From CANGYM01 sp044235825 (GTDB lineage Bacteria; Pseudomonadota; Alphaproteobacteria; JAJTHO01; CANGYM01), in contig JBIIHL010000015.1 of the NCBI GenBank assembly GCA_044235825.1, positions 1-31,012 on the forward strand: 31,012 nucleotides of DNA, in the 5' to 3' direction. The notes beneath the pieces were generated by a model, which did no database searches, was not told the origin of the DNA, and saw only the letters and a list, made by a program, of their open reading frames with translations. This document shows, piece after piece, positions 23,307 through 31,012 of this stretch (position 1 is its first letter; the number at the start of each line of letters is the position of its first letter). The position numbers were made by a program, and so were the translations under genes.

Positions 23307-24140
23307 TTACGATGCCTTGGTTGTTGAGAGGGCGCCCCTCCCCTGCCACGGGCGATACATCAAGAGAGAAACCAAAACGACGACAGAACCATAGAAAAGG
23401 ACCTCCATCCCCGAAGGATGGGGCGTGTAACCAATCAAAACCCCCAAAATTTCCCCCACCAAACTATGACCGGAAATCAAGTGGGACGTGTCCCACATTT
23501 GGGGCACCAAGTCAGGTAAAACACCGGCTGCAATCAGATACGACGCCCCGTGGGCCGCCATACCGGCGGTTAACAAGACCAAAAGCCAGCTGGTGACAGA
23601 AAAAAGATGACGACGGGCGGTCCGAAGCAATCCCAAATACAGCATAACACCCACCACAGTCCCCCCAACGCCGCCCAAAAGGCCCCCCATGATGATGGAT
23701 GACCATGTTACCTGACCCGAGGCCAACATGCCATAGCTGAAAAGAACAATCTCGGCCCCTTCCCGTAAAGACGCCAGCGCAACGATGGTGACCAAAACCC
23801 AGTGGGATGTTTCACCGGCCACAATTTCGGATCCCACTTTGCGAATGCGATGGGACAAATGCTGGGCATGATGTTTCATCCAGATGACGGTCCAGCTGAG
23901 GAAGCCCACGGCCACAAACAGAACCCCTGCGTTAAAGATATCCTGACCCGTCCCCTCCACCGAGGCCGCCAAGGTGTCCGTGAAAAAGGCGATGATGGCC
24001 GCCCCCAAAAAGCCCAGCCCAAGGCCGGACAGAATGAGCCTCAGCCGGCCCTCCAGTCCCTGTGTTGCCGCCATCACCAAACTGATGATCAGGGCAATTT
24101 CCAGACATTCACGAAAAACAATGGTGGCAACAGGCAACAT
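23307..24140 (-). CDS. FTR1-family iron permease (EfeU/FtrC type)
   Basis: A 277-residue inner-membrane protein with about seven membrane segments. The two REXXE iron motifs of the FTR1 family are present: RECLE near residue 10 and REGAE in the middle (ASLREGAEIVLFSYG). The protein would move ferric or re-oxidised iron into the cell together with periplasmic partners. ATG 24140 is chosen because GGGGAG precedes it by nine bases and the protein then begins MLPVATIVFRECLE. The TTG frame upstream is less likely. A cupredoxin-like gene lies 24 bases upstream, giving a two-gene iron operon like the B and C members of FtrABCD. Confidence 0.92.
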   Translation of the reverse strand: MLPVATIVFRECLEIALIISLVMAATQGLEGRLRLILSGLGLGFLGAAIIAFFTDTLAASVEGTGQDIFNAGVLFVAVGFLSWTVIWMKHHAQHLSHRIRKVGSEIVAGETSHWVLVTIVALASLREGAEIVLFSYGMLASGQVTWSSIIMGGLLGGVGGTVVGVMLYLGLLRTARRHLFSVTSWLLVLLTAGMAAHGASYLIAAGVLPDLVPQMWDTSHLISGHSLVGEILGVLIGYTPHPSGMEVLFYGSVVVLVSLLMYRPWQGRGALSTTKAS

Positions 24141-24164
24141 GGCAAAGCACTCCCCAATCAAAAT

Positions 24165-24503
24165 TTATTTCACAACAACCTGACCCTTGGCTTTGTCAGG
24201 GTTAAATTCCCCCATGAAGGGATAGGTGCCGGACTTTAACGCACTCATCTTCACACGAACCTGTCCCCCACCAGGAATAATTTTTTCGCGGCTGAGTGTC
24301 TCGCTTTCAAATTCCTCTGGGGTTTTGTCATGGTTTTTAATGATCAGGGTCCACGGCGTATCGGCGGGCACCGTTAATGTTTCAGGGGAAAAGGTATGAT
24401 TTTTGATCTCAAGAGTATAGGTTGGGGTTTCAGCCTGCGCCAACGGGGCCAACGCCACACCAGCCAACAACAAGACAGAAAAACAAGACAAACCAAAACG
24501 CAT
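24165..24503 (-). CDS. exported cupredoxin-like protein of the iron uptake operon
   Basis: A 112-residue protein. Residues 1-24 form a signal peptide with a cut after AQA, and the rest is a single cupredoxin-like domain (YTLEIKNHTFSPETLTVPAD and GTYPFMGEFNPDKAKGQVVV). The Cys and C-terminal His that hold type 1 copper are not visible, so it probably does not carry blue copper. Related small proteins encoded with FTR1 permeases (FtrB type) bind or oxidise iron in the periplasm. ATG 24503 has AGAGG upstream; the frame to 24527 adds a non-signal extension. It is the first gene behind the Fur-like box. Confidence 0.85.
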   Translation of the reverse strand: MRFGLSCFSVLLLAGVALAPLAQAETPTYTLEIKNHTFSPETLTVPADTPWTLIIKNHDKTPEEFESETLSREKIIPGGGQVRVKMSALKSGTYPFMGEFNPDKAKGQVVVK

Positions 24504-24550
24504 CAGGGGACCTCTGTTAAGCATCAATGACGATACTCCACCCTACGCGA

Positions 24551-24569
24551 ATTGAGAATCATTCGCAAT
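24551..24569 (-). promoter_or_regulatory. Fur-like operator of the iron uptake operon
   Basis: ATTGAGAATCATTCGCAAT is an imperfect 19-base palindrome close to the 7-1-7 Fur consensus (TGAtAATnATTaTCA). It lies 48 bases before the start of the cupredoxin-like gene. A minus-strand TTGACA (24586-24591) stands just upstream, so a bound repressor would cover the promoter. Iron-starvation induction is inferred. Confidence 0.6.
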
Positions 24570-24642
24570 ATAAAAAATCAATCCCTGTCAAAGCAATCCC
24601 CCCGAGGATCTTTCAATGTAATCCTGAACGCGGCGGGGCGGG

Positions 24643-24667
24643 ACAGTTGTCTTTTGGGGTCAAGGGG
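24643..24667 (-). repeat. cyd-flanking repeat, inverted copy
   Basis: Read on the minus strand, this copy shares CCCCTTGA-x-x-CCAAAAGA-x-AACTGT with the plus-strand copies at 24743 and 28049. It forms an inverted pair with the 24743 copy around about 75 bases. Similarity to the 28049 copy continues beyond the core (CTGTCCC, CGCC, TTCAGG in order). Confidence 0.65.
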
Positions 24668-24742
24668 CGGGGCGGAAAAATACCGGACCGAAGACCGCTT
24701 CGCGGGCTGAGGGAGGATGATTTTTTAGCACCGGCGCAGCGG

Positions 24743-24768
24743 ACCCCTTGATGCCAAAAGAGAACTGT
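24743..24768 (+). repeat. cyd-flanking repeat, left direct copy
   Basis: It differs from 28049-28074 at one of 26 positions by direct reading. The two copies bracket the regulator-cydA-cydB block, with about 3.3 kb between them. The rest of 24570-25018, apart from the inverted copy and the gene remnant described separately, shows nothing I can identify. Confidence 0.8.
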
Positions 24769-24875
24769 GGGGGTGGGAGCCGTGTGCTTTCACCAAAGAA
24801 AAGGCGTCCTCACCCTCGCCACAATCAAAGCTCTTTACCTTTATTAATAGTGTCTAGAGCCTTATTGTAGGCTTA

Positions 24876-25029
24876 TCAATTTTTTACTTTGTATTTTGCC
24901 TTCAGCTTCTTAAATCCTTCATGGCACTGCTCGGGTTGCAAAAAATCCCACGGCGGTTTTGGATGGGTCCGAAATAAGTCGCCAGTTTCAACTGACACGC
25001 AAATGGGAACAAAAAGGATTGACTCAAAT
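24876..25029 (-). pseudogene. possible 3' remnant of an unrecognised gene
   Basis: The minus strand keeps an open frame of about 50 codons ending at the TGA at 24876. It contains the protein-like stretches SVETGDLFRTHPKPPWDF and LQPEQCHEGFKKLKAKYK. There is no ATG start, and the frame meets a stop just upstream near the FNR-like box. It may be the tail of a gene whose front was lost when the cyd block arrived. I do not recognise the family, and chance openness is possible. Confidence 0.25.
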
Positions 25030-25032
25030 CAA
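25019..25032 (+). promoter_or_regulatory. FNR/FixK-type operator before the cyd block
   Basis: TTGACTCAAATCAA matches the Crp/Fnr-family consensus TTGAT-N4-ATCAA at nine of ten specified positions. It ends 46 bases before the regulator ATG. A centre near -41 would fit a class II activator site if transcription starts around 25067. Activation under low oxygen is inferred. Confidence 0.65.
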
Positions 25033-25040
25033 TGATTTCT

Positions 25041-25057
25041 GTTATTTCAATAATAAC
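25041..25057 (+). promoter_or_regulatory. inverted repeat, possible operator of the adjacent regulator
   Basis: GTTATT and AATAAC are perfect inverted six-base arms around TCAAT. The site lies between the FNR-like box and the regulator start and would overlap the -10 region. MarR-fold dimers bind such palindromes, so autoregulation by the next gene is possible. Confidence 0.35.
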
Positions 25058-25078
25058 TAACATAACAGAACATACAAT

Positions 25079-25651
25079 ATGCAGATTACCGAATCCATGC
25101 AAGCCTTTATCTCTCATTTTGGGGAAATGGGCAGCCGTTGGGGTATTAACCGCACGGTGGGGCAGATTTACGCACTGCTCTATCTTTCAAACGAACCGTT
25201 GTGTGCCGATGATATTGGCGAGGCACTGGGATTTTCCCGCTCGAACGTCAGTATGGGGCTAAAAGAACTGGAAAGCTGGCGATTAACCCGGGTGAAGCAT
25301 TTTCAAAAAGATCGCAAAGAATACTACACCGTGCCCGACGATGTTTGGGACATTTTCCGCACGCTGGTTGAAGAGCGCAAAAAACGTGAGATTGATCCCA
25401 CACTGTCGATGCTGCGCGATGTGCTGTTAACACCCGCATCCAGCAATGAAAAATATGCCCGTCACAAAATGCAGGAAATGTATGGTCTCATTGAAATGCT
25501 GACGGGGTGGTACACAGATATGCACAAAATGGAAACCGACCGGTTGGTAAACCTTCTGAAGCTTGGTTCGAAGGTCTATAAACTCTATGAAATGAAAGAT
25601 AAATTAACGGTCATCGTTGGCGGTAAAAAAAGTGAGAATGTAGAGGAATAA
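25079..25651 (+). CDS. GbsR/MarR-family transcriptional regulator
   Basis: A 190-residue DNA-binding protein. Its winged helix-turn-helix covers about residues 20-85 (TVGQIYALLYLSNEPLCADDIGEALGFSRSNVSMGLKELE as helices, then RKEYYTV as wing), followed by a helical, charged C-terminal dimerisation half. It fits the GbsR-type branch of the MarR superfamily. It ends two bases before cydA, so it belongs to the same operon and likely controls the terminal oxidase. The ligand is unknown. No Shine-Dalgarno sequence precedes the ATG. An FNR-like box and a small palindrome lie just upstream. Confidence 0.82.
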   Translation: MQITESMQAFISHFGEMGSRWGINRTVGQIYALLYLSNEPLCADDIGEALGFSRSNVSMGLKELESWRLTRVKHFQKDRKEYYTVPDDVWDIFRTLVEERKKREIDPTLSMLRDVLLTPASSNEKYARHKMQEMYGLIEMLTGWYTDMHKMETDRLVNLLKLGSKVYKLYEMKDKLTVIVGGKKSENVEE

Positions 25652-25652
25652 C

Positions 25653-27029
25653 ATGGATGCTCTGATCCTTGCACGCGCACAGTTCGGCGCAAACATTACG
25701 TTTCACATTCTGTTTCCAACCATTACCATTGCCATGGCGTGGTTGCTTCTGTTTTTCAAACTGCGTTACAATAAAACGCAGGATCTGAAATGGATGGAGG
25801 CGTACCGTTTCTATGTAAAGGTGTTCGCACTATGCTTTGCGCTTGGTGTGGTATCGGGCATTACCATGTCTTTTCAGTTTGGCACCAACTGGCCGGGCTT
25901 TATGGAAACAGTTGGAAATATCGCAGGTCCACTGCTTGCCTATGAAGTGATGACCGCATTCTTTTTGGAGGCCACTTTTTTGGGCATTATGCTGTTTGGT
26001 TTTAACCGCGTCTCCAATCGTGTCCACACGCTGGCAACGGTTTTGGTTGCGGGGGGAACCACACTCTCGGCATTTTGGATTATTGTGCTGAATAGTTGGA
26101 TGCACACACCCGCTGGTTTTGAAATGCGCGATGGGGTCGCGCACGCCACGAGCTGGTTAGAAATCATCTTTAACCCTTCCATGCCATATCGTTTTGTGCA
26201 TATGTTGCTTGCCTCTGGCCTAACGGCTTCTTTCCTCATAGCAGGATTGTCTGCCTATCAATGGCTACGCGGCGACAAGCGTGTAGGCGTGACAGCTGCG
26301 ATGAAAACGGGCGTCTATGCCGCCGCCATGCTAATTCCCCTGCAAATTCTTGCAGGCGATATGCACGGTCTGAATACGCTGGAACATCAGCCGCAAAAAG
26401 TGGCGGCGATGGAAGGAATCTGGGAAACACAGCGCGGTGCCCCGATGCTGGTTTTTGCGGCTCCCAACAAAGAAACACGCAGCAATGACTATGAAATAGG
26501 CATCCCTAAGCTCGCGAGTCTTATTTTAACCCACGATCTGAACGGCGAGATCAAAGGCCTGAATGAATTTGAAGATCACCCGCCCGTTGCCCCTGTATTC
26601 TATGCGTTTCGCATCATGATCGCCACAGGCTTACTCATGCTGATTGTGTCCTGGTTAGGCAGTTTCCAGTTATTCCGTCATGGGGTATTAAGCCGCTGGC
26701 TGGCTTTTGTAGTAGTGGGCATGACTTTTGCAGGCTGGGTGGCTACTGTTGCGGGGTGGTACACAACAGAAATTGGCCGCCAACCCTACTTGGTGTACGG
26801 CGTACTCACCACGGCTGAGGCCGCTGCCACCAATGTATCGGCGGGTATGATCGGCACAACGTTGATACTTTACCTTATAGTGTATATCACGCTTATTATT
26901 GCTTTTATCGCCACCATTTTTTATCTGGCGCGCAAAGCAGGTGAACAACCCGATAATCTTAACCGCGCCCCTGTGGCCAATCGCCCTGGCGTGGCGGGCA
27001 GTCGTCAAATTCTGGAAGGAAATGTGTGA
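25653..27029 (+). CDS. cydA: cytochrome bd-type quinol oxidase subunit I (CydA/CioA)
   Basis: A 458-residue inner-membrane subunit that holds the three hemes and oxidises quinol while reducing oxygen to water. Visible: RAQFGANITFHILFPTITIA with the N-terminal heme-ligand His, GDMHGLNTLEHQPQKVAAMEG at the quinol loop, and GRQPYLVYGVLTTAEA. The short quinol loop and the GRQPYLVYG variant (GRQPW in E. coli) point to the cyanide-insensitive CioA branch. GAGGA precedes the ATG, two bases after the regulator. The stop overlaps cydB by one base. Base composition lacks the frequent G-runs of surrounding genes. Confidence 0.95.
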   Translation: MDALILARAQFGANITFHILFPTITIAMAWLLLFFKLRYNKTQDLKWMEAYRFYVKVFALCFALGVVSGITMSFQFGTNWPGFMETVGNIAGPLLAYEVMTAFFLEATFLGIMLFGFNRVSNRVHTLATVLVAGGTTLSAFWIIVLNSWMHTPAGFEMRDGVAHATSWLEIIFNPSMPYRFVHMLLASGLTASFLIAGLSAYQWLRGDKRVGVTAAMKTGVYAAAMLIPLQILAGDMHGLNTLEHQPQKVAAMEGIWETQRGAPMLVFAAPNKETRSNDYEIGIPKLASLILTHDLNGEIKGLNEFEDHPPVAPVFYAFRIMIATGLLMLIVSWLGSFQLFRHGVLSRWLAFVVVGMTFAGWVATVAGWYTTEIGRQPYLVYGVLTTAEAAATNVSAGMIGTTLILYLIVYITLIIAFIATIFYLARKAGEQPDNLNRAPVANRPGVAGSRQILEGNV

Positions 27030-28039
27030 TGGATTTACTGGCAACAGATGGCCACTGGCTCGCATTCGCCTTTGCCTTTTTAATGGGATTATCCATACTA
27101 ATGTATGTTATTCTGGATGGGTATGACTTGGGCGTGGGAATTTTATTGCGTGGTGCAACCGATGCTGAAAAAGATCAAATGATTGCCTCCATTGGCCCCT
27201 TCTGGGATGCGAATGAAACATGGCTTGTGCTGGGGGTGGGAATTTTACTGGTAGCTTTCCCCATAGCCCATGGCACGATTCTTACGGCCTTGTATTTACC
27301 AACCGCCCTGATGCTGATTGCGTTAATTCTGCGTGGTGTTTCCTTTGATTTTCGCGCCAAGGTGTTGGCAGCTCACAAACATTGGTGGGACAAATCATTC
27401 TTTATGGGGTCGCTGGGGGCAGCATTGGCACAGGGGTATATGCTGGGCTTATATATTATGGGCTTTGAGCATTCTTTAAGCAGTCATTTATTTGGCGTCT
27501 TGACTGGTGTCTGCGTCGCCGCTGGCTATAGTTTTATTGGTGCGGGCTGGTTGATGATGAAAACCTCTGGAGACTTGCAAAAGAAAGCCATCCGCTGGGC
27601 GCGTAGCAGTCTTTGGCTCACCGCTGCGGGAATTGTTCTTGTATCGCTTGCAACACCGCTGGTGAATGAACGCATTTTTGATAAATGGTTCAGCATTCCT
27701 AATATTTTCCTGCTTGCTCCCATCCCTGTAGTAACGGGTGTGTTGGTACTGTTGATTGATTTCATGCTGCGCAGATTACCCATGCCGAACGATCGTTTTG
27801 CTTGGGCACCGTTTGCAGGGGCCGTGTCAATTTTTGTGCTTTGCTTTCATGGGCTGGCGTACAGCTTTTACCCCTATATTGTGCCAGAGAAGATAACAAT
27901 TTACGGTGCTGCTGCCGCGCCCGAATCACTGATGATTATTTTTGTGGGTGCGATGATCGTGCTACCCTGCATCATTGGCTATACTATCTTTGCTTATCGG
28001 GTATTCTGGGGCAAGGTGCAAGATTTGAGATATTATTAA
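27029..28039 (+). CDS. cydB: cytochrome bd-type quinol oxidase subunit II (CydB/CioB)
   Basis: A 336-residue membrane protein with about eight to nine helices, partner of subunit I. It begins MDLLATDGHWLAFAFAF and has ILDGYDLGVGILL, GPFWDANETWLVLGVGILLVAFP and LRGVSFDFR, all conserved in CydB/CioB. ATG 27029 overlaps the cydA stop (TGATG) and has GGAAGGA upstream; the GTG three bases earlier is less likely. No cydX-like small gene follows; the next bases enter the right copy of the flanking repeat and then the convergent ppdK. cydDC assembly genes are not in the window. Confidence 0.95.
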   Translation: MDLLATDGHWLAFAFAFLMGLSILMYVILDGYDLGVGILLRGATDAEKDQMIASIGPFWDANETWLVLGVGILLVAFPIAHGTILTALYLPTALMLIALILRGVSFDFRAKVLAAHKHWWDKSFFMGSLGAALAQGYMLGLYIMGFEHSLSSHLFGVLTGVCVAAGYSFIGAGWLMMKTSGDLQKKAIRWARSSLWLTAAGIVLVSLATPLVNERIFDKWFSIPNIFLLAPIPVVTGVLVLLIDFMLRRLPMPNDRFAWAPFAGAVSIFVLCFHGLAYSFYPYIVPEKITIYGAAAAPESLMIIFVGAMIVLPCIIGYTIFAYRVFWGKVQDLRYY

Positions 28040-28048
28040 AACACTTGC

Positions 28049-28074
28049 ACCCCTTGATGCCAAAAGAGAGCTGT
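28049..28074 (+). repeat. cyd-flanking repeat, right direct copy
   Basis: It matches 24743-24768 at 25 of 26 positions and begins nine bases after the cydB stop. Recombination between the two copies would remove the entire oxidase block and leave a single copy. Confidence 0.8.
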
Positions 28075-28118
28075 CCCCACACCGCCTTTTCAGGTCATCC
28101 GGCATAATAACGGATAGA

Positions 28119-30803
28119 TCACCCAACCTGTCGTTTTTGATCCTGTCCCTTGGGGGTTTTTAGGGCTGCTTGGGCCGCCGCCAAACGGGCGATGGGCACG
28201 CGGTAGGGTGAACAGGACACATAATCCATCCCCTGCTGATGACAGAAGTGAATAGAGGCAGGATCCCCCCCATGTTCGCCGCAAATGCCCACTTTCAGGG
28301 TGGGTTTTGTGGCGCGTCCGCGATCAATGGCCATGGTGATCAAGGCCCCAACGCCCTGTTGATCCAACGTCACAAAGGGATCATGGGACAACAACCCCTG
28401 ACTGTAATAGGCATCCAGAAAGGATCCGGCATCATCACGGGACAAACCATACGTTGTCTGGGTTAAATCGTTGCTGCCAAAGCTGAAAAAGTCCGCAGAC
28501 TCCGCCAGTTCATCCGCCACCAGACACGCACGGGGCAGCTCGATCATGGTGCCCACGACATAGGGAAGGTTTTGGCCCAAAGCCTGAAAACATTCCGCCG
28601 CCACCCCATGAATCATGGTGGTCAGCAGGGTCATTTCGGCCCGATTGGCGATCAAAGGCAACATAATCTGGGGCTGGGCCGCGGTGCCAATGTCTTGGGT
28701 GGCGATGTGCTGCGCCTGAAAGATGGCCCGCACCTGCATTTCGTAAATATCGGGATAACTGATCCCCAAACGGCATCCCCGATGGCCCAACATAGGGTTG
28801 GATTCCTTTAATTTTTCCAAACGACTGCGAACGGCATCCACACTTTTGCCCACGTGCTGTGCCAAATCAGCCAGCTCGTGTTCCTGCAGATGCATAAATT
28901 CATGCAGGGGGGGATCCAGCAAACGGATCATCACAGGATACCCCGCCATGGTTTTCAGGATGGTGACAAAATCATCGCGCTGCATGGCTTGCAGGGCCTG
29001 AAGAGGACGCACACGCTCCTGCGCACTATCGGCCAAAATCATCTCCCGCACCAGACGCAGGCGGTCTTCGGCAAAAAACATATGTTCTGTGCGGCACAGG
29101 CCAATCCCCTCAGCCCCAAAGTCGCGGGCCGTCTGGGCATCCACGGTGGTTTCCGCGTTGGTTAAGACCTTCAGCGTCCGAAACCCATCGGCCCATGTCA
29201 TAAAAGCCCGAAAATCGCCGGAAATGTTGGGATCGACGGTGGGGACCTTGCCGGCAAAAACCTCTCCCGTGGCGCCATCCAGGGTAATAAAATCCCCCTC
29301 GCCAAAAGTCTGGCCCGCCACAGTCAGGATTTTTTTCTTGGCATCAATACGCACGGATGATGCACCGGAAACACAAGGCTTACCCATGCCCCGCGCCACC
29401 ACCGCCGCGTGGGACGTCATGCCGCCTTTGGATGTCAAAATGCCCCGCGCGGCGTGCATGCCGTGAATGTCTTCGGGACTGGTTTCCGCCCGCACCAAAA
29501 TCACCGCATCGCCCTTGCGGGTGCGGGACTCGGCTTCATCGGCAGTAAAAACAATGCTGCCGCAGGCCGCCCCAGGGGAGGCAGGCAAACCCTTGGCCAA
29601 AAAGGTTTTCTTAGCTTTAGGATCCAACGTGGGGTGCAGCAGCTGATCCAGAGATTCGGGGGTTACCCGTAAAACAGCGTCTTCTTTGGTAATCAATCCC
29701 TCGGCGACCATATCCACGGCAATTTTTAAACTGGCTGCCGCCGTCCGTTTTCCGTTCCGTGTTTGCAGCATCCACAATTTTTTGTTTTGAACCGTGAATT
29801 CAATGTCCTGCATGTCTTTAAAATGCTGCTCCAGCGTGTGACTGACGGACAGCAACTGATGATACACGGCGGGCATGGTGGATTCCATGCTGGTTTCGGG
29901 CTCTTCTGATGTGGCCATGGACAAAGACAGAGGGGTGCGGATGCCCGCCACCACGTCTTCCCCTTGGGCGTTGATCAGGTATTCCCCAAAAATGGCTTTG
30001 GTGCCGGTGGAGGGGTTACGGGTAAAGGCCACACCGGTGGCGCAATCTTGGCCACGGTTGCCAAACACCATGACCTGAATGTTCACAGCCGTTCCCAGAT
30101 GCGGGGAAATGTTGTGAATCTGACGGTATACGCGGGCCCGCTGATTTTCCCAACTGTTGAACACAGACCGAATGGCCCGCCACAGCTGATCTTGGCTGTC
30201 TTGGGGGAAGGGTTCTTTGGTGATTTCGTGAACTTTGGCTTTGTAATCCCGGATAACAGCCTGCCAATCGTTTTCATCCAGATCCGTGTCGTAGGTGGCG
30301 CCTTTGTTGTCCTTGTGCCACTGCAAAATATCCTCAAAATCATCGTGGCCCATATCCAAAACCACGTTGCCGAACATTTGAATAAAGCGGCGATAGCTGT
30401 CCAATGCAAACACGCCGTTCTGACTGACCCGCGCCAACCCCTGCACCGTTTGATCATTCAGGCCCAAATTCAAAACTGTATCCAACATGCCTGGCATAGA
30501 GGACGCGGCGCCCGAGCGCACCGAAACCAGCAAAGGATTATAGGCATCCCCAAAGCGGCATCCCATCAGGCCTTCCAGCGTTTTGATGTTCCGGTCCACC
30601 TGTTCGGTGAGATCGGTGGGAAAGGCTTTCTCGTGGGCATAATAGTGCCGGCAAACATCCGTCGTGATGGTAAATCCTGGGGGAACGGGCAGGTTCAGGG
30701 CACACATTTCCGCCAAATTGGCGCCCTTGCCCCCCAACAAATTGGCCATATGGGCACGGCCATCCGCTTTACCTTCAGAAAATGCATAAACCCACTGTGT
30801 CAT
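28119..30803 (-). CDS. ppdK: pyruvate, phosphate dikinase
   Basis: An 894-residue cytoplasmic enzyme interconverting pyruvate, ATP and phosphate with PEP, AMP and pyrophosphate. Three domains are complete. The N-terminal nucleotide-binding domain starts WVYAFSEGKADG and has GGKGANLAEM. The swivelling domain has the phosphorylated His in KGGMTSHAAVVARGMGKPC (near residue 450). The C-terminal PEP/pyruvate barrel has GICGEHGGDP with the acid-base Cys. I start at ATG 30803 because AGGA lies nine bases upstream and the family begins there; a frame from 30830 adds nine residues. The enzyme can feed gluconeogenesis from acetate or amino acids, in line with malate synthase. Confidence 0.97.
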   Translation of the reverse strand: MTQWVYAFSEGKADGRAHMANLLGGKGANLAEMCALNLPVPPGFTITTDVCRHYYAHEKAFPTDLTEQVDRNIKTLEGLMGCRFGDAYNPLLVSVRSGAASSMPGMLDTVLNLGLNDQTVQGLARVSQNGVFALDSYRRFIQMFGNVVLDMGHDDFEDILQWHKDNKGATYDTDLDENDWQAVIRDYKAKVHEITKEPFPQDSQDQLWRAIRSVFNSWENQRARVYRQIHNISPHLGTAVNIQVMVFGNRGQDCATGVAFTRNPSTGTKAIFGEYLINAQGEDVVAGIRTPLSLSMATSEEPETSMESTMPAVYHQLLSVSHTLEQHFKDMQDIEFTVQNKKLWMLQTRNGKRTAAASLKIAVDMVAEGLITKEDAVLRVTPESLDQLLHPTLDPKAKKTFLAKGLPASPGAACGSIVFTADEAESRTRKGDAVILVRAETSPEDIHGMHAARGILTSKGGMTSHAAVVARGMGKPCVSGASSVRIDAKKKILTVAGQTFGEGDFITLDGATGEVFAGKVPTVDPNISGDFRAFMTWADGFRTLKVLTNAETTVDAQTARDFGAEGIGLCRTEHMFFAEDRLRLVREMILADSAQERVRPLQALQAMQRDDFVTILKTMAGYPVMIRLLDPPLHEFMHLQEHELADLAQHVGKSVDAVRSRLEKLKESNPMLGHRGCRLGISYPDIYEMQVRAIFQAQHIATQDIGTAAQPQIMLPLIANRAEMTLLTTMIHGVAAECFQALGQNLPYVVGTMIELPRACLVADELAESADFFSFGSNDLTQTTYGLSRDDAGSFLDAYYSQGLLSHDPFVTLDQQGVGALITMAIDRGRATKPTLKVGICGEHGGDPASIHFCHQQGMDYVSCSPYRVPIARLAAAQAALKTPKGQDQKRQVG

Positions 30804-30895
30804 CGGTGTTTTTCCTAAAAATGCGACCATCGTTCCATGTTCCTAGCGGATTTTTGCTTTGGGGGCAAGAGCGTGTGATCTCTTTGCAGGGTCAT

Positions 30896-31012
30896 TCAAT
30901 AAACCTTTGTTAGGATTTGGATGGCTTTGTAGGTTTTTCGTTGGAAGAATTGGATGCCTTCGGTGAATTTTCCGATGGTTTTGTCCAAGATATGAACGAC
31001 CAAGCCATTGAT
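30896..31012 (-). CDS. unidentified ORF, C-terminal 38 codons at the window edge
   Basis: The minus strand is open from the edge to a TGA at 30896-30898. The encoded tail contains LDKTIGKFTEGIQFFQRKTY and ends TKVY. It is helical and basic, as in the ends of many transposases, but I cannot name a family. If real it lies upstream of ppdK in the same direction, 93 bases away. The opposite strand is also open here but lacks a start, so the coding strand is not certain. Confidence 0.3.
   Translation of the reverse strand: MNGLVVHILDKTIGKFTEGIQFFQRKTYKAIQILTKVY

Noticed and set aside
24643..24768. Riboswitch or intrinsic terminator formed by the inverted repeat pair
   Set aside because: No known riboswitch core or T-run is visible, and the same sequence recurs at 28049 beyond cydB, which fits a dispersed repeat better.
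30915..31012. Plus-strand coding frame at the right edge (acidic, with LEELDAFGEF)
   Set aside because: It has a stop just upstream and no start near its beginning, while the minus strand has a natural C-terminal end. The choice is not fully certain.

Overview
The window comes from an alphaproteobacterium. The evidence is the 16S rRNA gene with alphaproteobacterial signature stretches, PhaR, an FzlA-like division protein, and FtsZ with a long linker. The 16S sequence and the fragmented gene order look most like a host-associated lineage of the Holosporales/Caedibacter type. That placement is my reading of the sequence, not a database result. The chromosome still encodes a glyoxylate-shunt enzyme, peptidoglycan synthesis, PHB control, siroheme/cobalamin methylation and purine synthesis, so it is not strongly reduced. 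Pieces of insertion sequences or unknown genes run off both ends.

Region 1 (1-2002): a truncated IS630-type transposase, then a leftward group of rhodanese, Pcm-like methyltransferase and monothiol glutaredoxin GrxD, then a hairpin-rich leader in front of 16S. Region 2 (2003-6090): the 16S gene, with no tRNA or 23S gene after it. Instead the roughly 90-base segment that directly follows 16S is repeated about five times. Between the copies sit an unknown ORF interrupted by an 11-C tract, a ParDE-type toxin-antitoxin pair, a BrnTA-like pair and a small retropepsin-like protease. This accessory array is the most unusual feature of the window.

Region 3 (6109-11518): rightward, tightly overlapping lipB-murD-ftsW-murG and then a GT4 glycosyltransferase. 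It is a fragment of the division/cell-wall cluster, which is broken after murG. Region 4 (11525-14880): leftward mrp (Fe-S carrier), an alpha-E protein and a circularly permuted ATP-grasp protein. Region 5 (15021-20100): rightward malate synthase, an orphan amino-acid ABC ATPase, phaR, bcp, fzlA-like and cobA. Region 6 (20120-24503): leftward, from upstream to downstream: a cupredoxin-like protein and an FTR1 permease behind a Fur-like box, then ftsZ with its own promoter, then overlapping nuoC-purQ.

Region 7 (24640-28074): a GbsR/MarR-type regulator with cydA-cydB of the cyanide-insensitive (Cio) type, behind a near-perfect FNR/FixK box. The block is flanked by a 26-base direct repeat, lacks the G-runs common in its neighbours, and is probably an acquired unit. 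Region 8 (28119-31012): leftward ppdK, then the last 38 codons of an unidentified leftward ORF. No tRNA genes or CRISPR arrays were seen.
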